From Buddleja alternifolia (taxonomy: Eukaryota; Streptophyta; Magnoliopsida; Lamiales; Scrophulariaceae): a DNA stretch of 64,000 nucleotides. Each line of letters starts with the position of its first letter. Positions within the stretch are counted from its first letter, which is position 1. The stretch spans positions 26,830,568-26,894,567 of the forward strand of contig CM033400.1 of assembly GCA_019426215.1 (NCBI GenBank), given 5' to 3'. The translations under genes and the position numbers were made by a program. Under the pieces are notes generated by a model. That model made no database searches, was not told the origin of the DNA, and worked only from the letters and a program-made list of their open reading frames with translations. This document shows positions 24,701 through 33,524 of the stretch, one piece after another.

Positions 24701-25666
24701 TTTGTACATCGAGGTTCAATAATTTCATTATTGTCACCACTATCATGGGCTTGGATAGACTCAATATAGGTTGTCGACATCTCAAACCTGCGAAAAAAAG
24801 AGAGAACACAGAGGTGAGTACTTGAAAACAAAATACGAGCTCTTATCTACCTTTGCTCTCTGCAAATGATCAAATATTGAGAAGGGTTGAACACTATAAT
24901 AACATCTTCAATATAGAGAATGCAATAACAGAACAAAGACTTTATTCAATGGCACAGAGTGATGATCAAGGAGTTATCAAACCACAATGATGTACCCCTG
25001 TATTCTGTCTTTTTTTGGACTTCCTATTGCAAAATACTATAATTACAGATGGTGGCTCTACTAAATCTTATCAACTTCAAAACACACAATCTCATCAAGG
25101 TTCACCACTTCATAACATTTATAAAATTATATATATTGCAAGACCCCTCCATAATAATAATTATAGCCGCGTTTGCAAATAATAACGTATTCAAGTAAAT
25201 ATAATGTATTAAAATGAAGTGGGTAAAATTGTATACTTGAGAAGGCAGTGGCAGAGGAGTGAAAGGAATGTGGTGGCGCCAAAACAGGTGGCAGCAGCGG
25301 AAGTAGGAGGGAGAGAGGTCAGATGTAGAGAGAGAGAGAGATAGAGAGGTAGATGTGTCAGCGACGGAGGTGGTGGTGGCGGAAGTAGGAGAGAGAGAGG
25401 CAGTGAGAGAGAGAGGGGGTCGATGTAGAGAGCGACGATATTCTTCAGATCTATTCTTTTCTTAATTTAAATTAATTTTTCTCTTTCTTTTGCTATAACT
25501 ACATATTGATCGTTGGATCAGTAATGAGATCCAACAACTGCTAAAAATTGGGTCTGTAGGTCTTGGTGGGTCTGGACCTAGACCCAGAATAAATATTTTA
25601 TTGGATCTGGGTCTGGGTCTAGACCCAATTCAAAGTTTGGGTATTCCCTGCCCAATGTCAGGCTTA
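21754..25666 (-). mobile_element. hAT transposon copy B, full length but decayed
   Basis: The termini are TAGGCCTGTCAATGGGTATG and, from the right, TAAGCCTGACATTGGGCAGG; inverted similarity reaches into ACCCAGACCC repeats. The target duplication is TCAGGAGG / TCATGAGG (21746-21753, 25667-25674) with one mismatch. The element is 3.9 kb and carries a minus-strand transposase relic (22919-24780) plus about 1.1 kb of AT-rich noncoding DNA on the left. It interrupts copia reverse transcriptase between FVAQE and GWKLW. Confidence 0.9.
22919..24780 (-). pseudogene. hAT transposase relic (BED finger, RNase H fold, dimerisation domain)
   Basis: The ATG at 24780-24778 lies just after a TTTGCAG acceptor-like site, and the span fits a transposase of about 620 residues. 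Broken frames carry, in order: a BED finger (IWDHFTNVGG, CNHCDNLL; 24594-24710), VSLTTDLWISDHSRVAYCCL and FIDNEWVLQKKIL (24171-24350), a KHRFEKYRDTCCLVLAVPAV segment typical of plant RICESLEEPER-like hAT proteins (23222-23527), and the C-terminal dimerisation domain LDAYLEEV, ILDWWKFNSPR, KISRDVLVVLATTIASEATF ending VEALVAAND (22919-23167). Several frameshifts mean it cannot encode an active enzyme. Confidence 0.87.
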
Positions 25667-26883
25667 TCATGAGGGATGGAAATTATGGTAGCTAGACGTG
25701 AAAAAAATCATTTCTCTATAGGGAGCTAGATAGAGAAGTTTTCATACCCCCAAGGTTTTGAGTCAAAGGAGTTTCCTGACTATGTTTGTCGACTAAGGAA
25801 AGCCTTGTATAGGCTCAAGCAAGCTCCGCGTGCTTGGTATGGTATAATTTCTGAATACCTACTTTTTTGTGGCTTTAAAGTATCAAATCCAGATTCAAGC
25901 ATATTTGTTAAAAGAAACTCGGTCTTGCATCTTCTAGTTCTTCTATATGTGAATGATATGATAATAACTGGAGATAATTCTGTTGAGATTAATCGTTTTT
26001 GTAATGAATTGGCTATTCGATTTGAGATGAAGAATTTAGGTGAAGCCGGATGTTCCTCGGGTTGGAGATAGAAAAAATGGACAATGGCTTGTTTTTGTCT
26101 CAAAAAGAATTTGCAAAAATGTTGCTGGAGCGTTTTGACATGATTGAAGCAAAACCCAAGCTTACTCCTATAGAACCACATCACAAGTTGCAGAAAGATG
26201 AAGGAAAACCTGTGGTGAATTCGACAAAGTTTGGATAGCTTGTTAGTAGTTTTATTTATTTAACTATAACAAGGCCCGACTTGTCTTACTCTGTAGGTGT
26301 TATTTCTTAGTTTATGGTAAATCCATGGGTATCTCACCTTGAAGCAAGAAAAAGAATCCTAAGATATGTGCTGAGCACTCTCAAGTATGGTTTATTCTAC
26401 AAAAAGAATGAGAATTTTGTGCTAAGCGGGTTCGTAGATTCTGATTGGGCAGATGATGTAAATGATAGAAGATCAACTACAGCTTATTGTTTCACCATGG
26501 GTTCAGCTGCAATTTCGTGGTGCAGCAAAAAGCAACCAAATGTAGCTCTTTCTATTACTGAAGTAAAATATTATGATGCAACAATGGCTGTCCAAGAATG
26601 TATTTGGTTGAAGATGTTAATTTCTCATGTTTATGGAAAGGTGGATTATCCAATTTCAGTGAAATGTGACAAAGAGAGTGCAGTCAAGCTAGCATCAAAT
26701 GCATTATTCTATGCTCGAACAAAGCACATTGAAGTTCATCACCACTTTATTAGGGAGAAAGTCTTGATTCAAGAAATTGAGTTGATGAGTATTTGGACAA
26801 ATGATCAAGTTCCTGATGTGTTTACGAAAGCACTTTCGTGAAGCACTTGGGTTGATTGATCGTAAGCATGCAATAAGGGGGAG
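25667..26883 (+). pseudogene. copia unit B: RT to RNase H, 3' part
   Basis: Continues RT after the hAT insert: LRKALYRLKQAPRAWYG, a palm motif LLYVNDMIITGDNS, and MKNLGEAGCSSGW with a small frame break at 26058. RNase H is one open stretch, 26314-26841: SGFVDSDWADDVNDRRSTT, MGSAAISWCSKKQP, TEVKYYDATMAVQECIW and IEVHHHFIREKV. The YVDD box reads YVND. The end carries AAGGGGGAG, the polypurine tract, immediately before the 3' LTR. Confidence 0.87.
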
Positions 26884-27162
26884 TGCCAGAAATTTGTCCA
26901 TCTTATTATATTTCCGTAGTCTTTGTTATTAGTTTTGTGTTTTCTTAGTCTTCGACTGTCAACTATTCCATAGTTAAATTAATTATGCTTTGACTCTTTC
27001 TGTAGAGTTGTTAGAGTTTATTCAGGAGTTTGTTATTTCCTATTTATTAGGAGTTTGTTAACTTTGTTTGTTCACGTTATTTTCTATCTGTATTGTAAGC
27101 TTCAGGAGTATTAAAATACATAGCTTCTCATTTATGTTTCCAGATTTTAAGCTTTTGTTTCA
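26884..27162 (+). repeat. 3' LTR of copia unit B
   Basis: The 279-bp LTR begins TGCCAGAAATTTG and ends GCTTTTGTTTCA, homologous to the LTR at 15914. It is followed by ATCAA and then single-copy sequence upstream of ABA4. No matching ATCAA flank survives at the left of the array. Confidence 0.83.
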
Positions 27163-27301
27163 ATCAATAACATAACTAATCCTTATTACACTAATTAATT
27201 CAAAACTTTACCCTAATTTAATACATAAAATGTTGTGCGTGTTATCTCCCAACCGACGAATCCAATTAATTAAGATTTAAACCACTTTCCTGCATGTGCG
27301 C

Positions 27302-27307
27302 CACGTG
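27302..27307 (+). promoter_or_regulatory. G-box / ABRE-like site upstream of ABA4
   Basis: CCACGTGTAC contains the palindrome CACGTG and the ABRE-like ACGTGT, about 420 bp before the ABA4 start codon. bZIP and bHLH factors of light and ABA responses bind such sites. Function here is inference from the motif. Confidence 0.4.
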
Positions 27308-27727
27308 TACATTACACATGGCATGCCGATATTGGTAGAAAGTTGTGAATGGTTAATGGGATAATCAGTCAGCCCACAAAAGGTATGGGGACAGCCTTTC
27401 TATCCAATAAGGTTGTCCGTCTGGATTTGGCTCAAACTTTTTCAATTAGTCAAATTCTGCTCAAATTTTTAGTGCGCATTATGTAATAAACACATGAACG
27501 TGTCCTTTCTTTCTTTTCTATTCCACATGGAGTCTTCGTGTCTTCTAATGGGAGCTTCAAACTTTTCCTGTTTTATGCCCCCATTATTGTTGCCCCTTCA
27601 TATATCTCTACCATTTTCTTGCTGAACCAAAAAGTATCTCTACCTTTTCAAACATATATATATATATATATATCGATAGATAGATAGATATATTTGGGAA
27701 AATTTTATTTTTTTCTTCAATTCAGAC

Positions 27728-30126
27728 ATGGCCTTGTCTTCTTGTATTTTCAGCTCTCAAATCTGTGTCTCACTCAAGGTATGGTTTTTAATTTTGTTTC
27801 CTGTTGATTTCTGCAATTTTGTGTGTATTTTTGTTTAGTTTTTTCATCTGGGCATTCTTGATTTCTTTTTTTACTGTTATCATATAATCTTGAATGGGTG
27901 GATTGATTTTGTTTAGCTTCTTCATATGGATTGATTGATGGCTACCGATTTTGCTGCTTATCCTGTTTGATTTCATCATTTGGGCACTCTTAATTTAGAA
28001 TGTATTTTAGCATTGATTTTCACTGGTCATACTATATGCTCTGTTTAGGATTTTGGAATAGTTAAATTGGTTGTTTTTAGTGCTGATTACTCTTTATGTG
28101 GTTCAAATATTAGCTTTGGTTCAATAGGACCTCTGAATGTCTGATGGGGATCTAAGTTTCGCCATCTCAGATTCGAGCATTATGCTAAGAGGGTGTTTGG
28201 CTGATCTTATAAGCACCTTAAAACAGCTTATAAGCTGACAAAATCCGTAAGCCTCAGATTAGTTTTCAAGAGGTTATTATAAGATTAAGAGTTTATTAGC
28301 TCTAAAAATATATTATAAGTACTAATAAGAACTAACATATAAGCTCTTTGAATTAAGCTTAGCCAAACACCCCCTGAGCATGAGCATATTTTTAAGCCAA
28401 CATGTGAGTTAGAATCCCTCTTATAGTACTCTTCTGAACGATAGAGATGTAAACGGAATTCAAAAGGTTACGGAATGAATTACTGGTTATAAGGTTGAGC
28501 TACTTAATTGGCGGTTTCATGCTATCAATCTGTTCTAGGAATGATATAATATACTTCATAATGAATTTAATTTCTACGACCCAATTCAAATGTTTGTGGG
28601 AGCTAAGTTTTACTTAAGAGAGCTTATTAACAGTTAAATCTTAATTCTGAATGTTTTATGCAACTTCAAACAGATTATGATCCTTTCCCATGTTATCTTA
28701 TGTAATTAAATCATATAGAATTTCATTATTATACTTCTAATGCCTGTGAGAGCAAAAGGATTAAGATTTGTATGGTTGTCGATTTGCTTCAAAGTTAGTG
28801 GTGTGATTCTATACTATTTGACATAATTGGGTTCTTTTGACGGTTTTAGATTTGCTTCTTGTAGATTGACCGCCCAAAAGTGCCCTCCAACACCTCGTGT
28901 AACAATCTCATCCAAAGACGTGCATTTGCTCTTAAAGGCAAGAAGACGGAACTGTTTGACCAGCAAATGGTACGAAAGCAAGTAAATGGATCCATTGGCT
29001 GGAGTTTTCTCGGAGGATCAAGAATCATCAGTAGACCAAATTTTGGAAGAAATATTCGGTGCCAAAGCTCTGCGGTATATGCTTCATGTAATTCTTTTGT
29101 GGTTCCTTCCTCGAGTATTTACATTAACTTTGAGTATGCAATTTCACTAAGTTTTTTGGATTCTGCATAACCACTTTCGAATGTCTTTGAATGCTTCGTG
29201 GTATTTCCTAAGAACACTGGCTATGAGTAGAAATGTGGCTTTCTCTTGGTCGAAATACATCTTCAGATCCCATATAGTAATTTTATTAATGACATAAATA
29301 TTAACAAAAAATAAGAAGTGTGAAAAACATTTCAAAAATACTGTAAATTCTGACTTGCCTTCATACATGGCCATTTTGGTGGATCTCACCTTAGGCTTAT
29401 ATCATTTGATTTGTCACTTATCAAAGTCTTATTAGAAATTCCTATGACCATTTTCAAATGAAAGTTTATAGTAGATTATTTACTGTTAAATATTTCGTAG
29501 CTGTTATATACAGGCACTGAATGAACTTATACTAAAGCAAATTTTGATCTGCTGCTCCTTTGCAGGGATGACATGTTCTCAGATCGCCAGCAGTGCTTTT
29601 ACATTGGGGACGGCAGCTGTTCTTCCATTTTATACATTCATGGTTGTAGCTCCTCAATCTGAGTTAGTAATGTTCTAAACTTTTCGGTTCCCATTTTGCC
29701 ACATCTTATATTGTCTCCATGTCCACTATTTCGAGTTCCTCAGTTTTGTACATAACATTGATAGGATTTGTTTTCTGTCATCTGTTATGCAGACAAAGAA
29801 ATTGGTGGCAAGCAGCATACCTTATATGTTTCTGGGAGTATTATATGCGTATCTACTATATCTATCCTGGACGCCTGATACGATTCGGTTGATGTTTGCA
29901 AGTAAATACTGGTTGCCGGAGGTGTGTTTTTAATAGATGCAAGCGTTACTACGTTATTAGGACTTCTACCCTCAATTTTAAGGGGGCAAAACTTAATACT
30001 TGTTTGGACGGAAACGCTCATTAAATCTACAATTTTCAGCTGCCAGGCATAGCTAAGATGTTCTCTAGTGAGATGACACTGGCTTCTGCTTGGATTCATT
30101 TGTTGGCTGTAGATCTTTTCGCTGCT

Positions 30127-30187
<61 letters not shown>

Positions 30188-30512
30188 GTTGCAGGGTGTT
30201 ATGGAGAAATTTTATGCTACTCAAATAGGTTTATAGAGCAATAATACAATGAAATAATAAAATGAAATAACGTAGTTAGCACGTATAATGATCCAACAGT
30301 TCACAACCTCAGTCCAACTTATACTTAATTGGTAGCATTGTCTGATGCTTGCATTTTATGTTTCAAGCAGGCAGGTTTATTATGATGGACTGCAAGACAA
30401 TATCGAGACTCGCCACTCAGTTTCTCTATGCCTCCTGTTTTGCCCCGTCGGGATTCTTACTCATTTCATAACCAAGGCTCTAACCAGAAGCAGTGGAGAA
30501 ACAGAACCATGA
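27728..30512 (+). CDS. ABA4: ABA4-like neoxanthin synthesis protein, plastid
   Basis: Six exons were built by hand: 27728-27778, 28865-29087, 29566-29666, 29793-29921, 30040-30128 and 30371-30512; all introns are GT/AG. They join in frame to 244 residues. The first ~90 form a Ser/basic-rich plastid leader with the ABA4 signature WSFLGGSRI. The rest matches the ABA4/DUF4281 family: [55 protein letters not shown] and [20 protein letters not shown]. Four hydrophobic segments (~103-121, 136-151, 180-197, 215-231) fit a thylakoid/envelope membrane protein. ABA4 is required to form neoxanthin from violaxanthin, feeding ABA synthesis. The exon 2 donor was chosen because CAT|GTAATT keeps the frame (...YASWMTCS...); the earlier GCG|GTATAT does not. 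The Arabidopsis protein is about 220 residues; the extra length here is in the leader. Confidence 0.93.
28191..28374. mobile_element. small MITE in ABA4 intron 1
   Basis: 184 bp with inverted ends GGGTGTTTGGCTGATCTTAT and, from the right, GGGGTGTTTGGCTAAGCTTA, plus internal AGCTTATAAGCT palindromes. No clear target duplication. A one-ended relative (GGATGTTTGACTGATTTTAT) lies at 33371, upstream of MurB. Confidence 0.7.
30129..30187 (+). repeat. (CT)n(CA)n microsatellite at the ABA4 exon 5 donor
   Basis: The intron begins GTCTCTCT and continues as about 21 CT units, then about nine CA units. The splice donor GT is the first dinucleotide of the tract. Confidence 0.9.
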
Positions 30513-30843
30513 AATCCACTGAAGAACGTAGCAGTGTTTATAGCAATCTTCATTGATTTCGTACAGGGATTAACCCGCATTTCGACTCTTTGTAGCGTGA
30601 ATAATGTTCATTTACAGGGCCAACGAGATACATTAATGTGCTTGATTTACACTACTAAGCATGATTTGTTAGGACCAAAATTTCAATCTCTACTGTCATT
30701 TCTTGTTGGGTAACGTACATCGATACCTCTATGTGAGATCTAATTACAAAAAATACTCTGATGAGAAATTATTGTGCCTTCCTCTAGCTTAAAGTTCCAC
30801 CTCTCGTCAGCGAGAGTTTAGTTAACAGGTTAGTTGTAATTAC

Positions 30844-33093
30844 TCAATAATTTATTGAAGAAGGTGCATCTAAATTATCCCTTCTAGTTTTGCTACATGG
30901 ATGGACATATAAGATTTCTTCCTTGAGCTTTACACCGAATTGCTGATAAACGGTTTCCTTCGCCAAGCCAATGAGCTCGAGCATGTCTCGAGAAGTTGCA
31001 TCACCGCAGTTTATGAAGAAATTGGTGTGCTTATGTGAGATCATAGCCTTTCCTATTTTACATCCTTTTAGTCCAACTTTTTCGATCAATTGTGCTGCTG
31101 ATAACCCGATTCCAGGTGGATTACGGAACACAGAACCAGCACATTTCTCCCCCACAGGTTGAGTAAGTTTCCTCCTGTAAATGTCACTTTGCGTGTTAGT
31201 ATTGGCAGATACTCTTTTTTTTGATAAATAGTACTGGCAGATACTCTATCCCTATGAAAATTATAGTTTTTATTTTTGGGCCGTACAAAATAAGATTCTA
31301 TAATCTACAGTATAAATGTTTTATAAGAAAGAAGATATGATACTATACAAGTCTAAATTATATAATCACCCCTGCATGATATCCTAACTACGAAAAATAC
31401 CCCGAGATTTGAAAGATTATCTTAAATTCCCTCTTCAATAGAAACATATTGCAATTTTACCCATTGTCAGTAAAAGTAGACTGCAATACAATCTTACTTC
31501 CTCATTTTTTAGTTGCCAGAATTTGATAGGATCGGTGTTTATGTAATTTGCAAAAACCTCAGGGACTCGTAGTAATTACCCAATGAGGGTGTGTGTATGT
31601 AATTTCCCAACTACTAGTTTCCGACCACTATATTCAACGACGATAGTGTAAAAATACGCAAGACTTCCACATTTTCAAATTTGATTCTACTTTTAAAGGA
31701 CAGATGAAGCATCATGTATGACCCACACAGTGTGACACACTATTGGAATGGATTATGTTACCTCTTGGAGAATTCTTGCTGTTTTTCTCTTGCTGATTGT
31801 GAGAGCTTCAGCTGGAATGTGACAGCAGTGATGGCTGCCAAGTTATTCATATCCTGAAACGGCGATGATTGGTAGTTGAAACTGAGATCACTTCTTTTCA
31901 TAATCTGATGCTCCCCTTCAGATGAGATAATCTCAACACATTCAATAGCATCAGCTGTTTCCTTCAATACAAATGAAAGAACAATTAGAACCAGTCCTCA
32001 TTTGCATTCGTCATCCATACGAATCATAAAAGATGCATATTGATGTTGGTGAATTTAACAAAGAACATCCTAGCTACAACGATACAGGCAGGGATATGGC
32101 AAACGAATGATCATCATCCGAAAGGATGTGTGTTTTTCCAGGGATTCCAGATCCAGAAACAAGCCTTAATCCTCGCGAAGTCATTTCAGATACTCTATTC
32201 CAACGTTTTGTTTCATCACATATTCTATAACACCCATACACGACAAATGTATACAGTCCAGATCAAATTTATATTTTAGGAAATACTGTATCTACTTGAC
32301 GACTATATGTTAAGCAGAATATAAAACGAAATACATTTGCAAAAGAAAATCTGAACTGATCAATGTATACCTAACTTCACGCGAATCGGCCCCACCATTC
32401 TCTCATGACTCGAAGTCCACGTACCTCCTCCTAACAACTATGTCATTTCAATGATAATGACTGGGATTGCTCAAGAAAGGTTGAATAAGATCTAGACTAT
32501 GTTCTACCTGTCCGTTTGCTCCAGCATTCATGTAAACAGCGCCACCAACAGTTCCCGGTATTCCTCCAGCAAATTCAAGCCCGCTGAATCCTTCGTTTGC
32601 ACTCTGCACACCAAGACGATTAAACGGATAGCCACTTCCAGCTCTGTACAAACCAGATTCAATCTTCTCCAAGAAATCAATTCGGTTTAGAATAACACAA
32701 CCATCAAAACCCGAATCATGAAACAGACAATTTGAGCCTTTGCCAATCACAATATATCTCATAAACTGTTCATTACAGTACCTGCAATACAACACAAACA
32801 TCAAATTTCCATCATTTATATATATACGCCAATATATATCTAGGTTTTTTTATAAGGGGTTAAATTGCAAACCTGATGGCTGAAAGAAGTTGGTTTTGAT
32901 GAAAGATTTGGACAAAGTATTTACAGGTGCCGCCAATGCCCCATGTGCTGAGATCACTAAGAAGCTTTTGTCCACGAATGAAGTGCAATTTGTTGTGGGT
33001 TTGATGTTTGGGGCTGTTGAAGCTGCAACAAAAATTGATGGGTTTTGTTGGAAATATTGCTACCAAGTGAGGGTGATGCAGCGGCAACAACAT
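30844..33093 (-). CDS. MURB: MurB, UDP-N-acetylenolpyruvoylglucosamine reductase, plastid-targeted
   Basis: Four exons on the minus strand: 33093-32873, 32781-32508, 31961-31762 and 31174-30844; all introns are GT/AG and phases agree, giving 341 residues. MurB is the FAD/NADPH enzyme that reduces enolpyruvyl-UDP-GlcNAc to UDP-MurNAc in peptidoglycan synthesis; plants that keep it act in plastids. Visible motifs: a Ser/His/Pro-rich leader (~1-45), LSTWGIGGTC, FAD-binding GKGSN (87-91), GGIPGTVGG (146-154), CAGSVFRNPPG with the catalytic Ser (246), and KLKEEI with the terminal Glu (317/318). It resembles the Bacillus-type (type II) enzyme. The family's Y-R active-site motif reads YQSSPFQ (Y195, Q196). 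An upstream in-frame ATG at 33198 would add 35 residues; 33093 was preferred because it starts a compact transit peptide. Confidence 0.9.
31198..31247. mobile_element. micro-insertion with 18-bp flanking duplication, MurB intron 3
   Basis: AGTATTGGCAGATACTCT (31198-31215) and AGTACTGGCAGATACTCT (31230-31247) flank TTTTTTTGATAAAT. A poly-T core with a long direct repeat looks like the A-tail of a drastically 5'-truncated SINE or LINE inserted in minus orientation. Confidence 0.6.
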
Positions 33094-33210
33094 AGCGGGA
33101 GATTTAGCGAAAAAAATTATCAGAAATGTTGATCGAAGACGAGAAATGTGCAAGTGCTTTGCATTTCTTTCATTTGAACAGTGTCGGTGGTGGTTCACAA
33201 CACTTCCATT

Positions 33211-33256
33211 ATGGAGGTCATAAATTTTTTTTTGATAGAAAAATGGAGGTCATAAA
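33211..33256. mobile_element. micro-insertion with 14-bp flanking duplication, upstream of MurB
   Basis: ATGGAGGTCATAAA at 33211-33224 and 33243-33256 flanks TTTTTTTTTGATAGAAAA. The core shares TTTTTTTGATA with the scar at 31216. It lies 13-58 bp upstream of the farther MurB ATG, probably in the leader or core promoter. Confidence 0.65.
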
Positions 33257-33400
33257 GTGCTCTGGTTTTCTTACTTCATTTCTTATTTCTACTTTCTTTC
33301 TAATTTTTGTTTCTGCAATCGTCCTAAATTCGCTCTCTCTCTCTCTGTCCTGCCTCAAATTATAATAAGAGGATGTTTGACTGATTTTATAAGCTATTTA

Positions 33401-33445
33401 AAATAACACTATTAGTCAATTCGAAAAAAAAAAATAACACTATTA
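33401..33445. mobile_element. micro-insertion with 14-bp flanking duplication and A-run
   Basis: AAATAACACTATTA at 33401-33414 and 33432-33445 flanks GTCAATTCGAAAAAAAA. It has the same layout as the two scars nearer MurB, but the A-run is on the plus strand and the body differs. Confidence 0.6.
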
Positions 33446-33524
33446 AGAGAGAGAAGGAATCAAACATTTTGTCCAAGAAAGGTTTGGATATTCCAAAAAA
33501 GCCGCTCTCAGCCCTTTTCTCTCA

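Noticed and set aside
29071..29076. Alternative ABA4 exon 2 donor GCG|GTATAT
   Set aside because: It puts exon 3 out of frame (immediate TGA); the donor at 29088 restores the family sequence.
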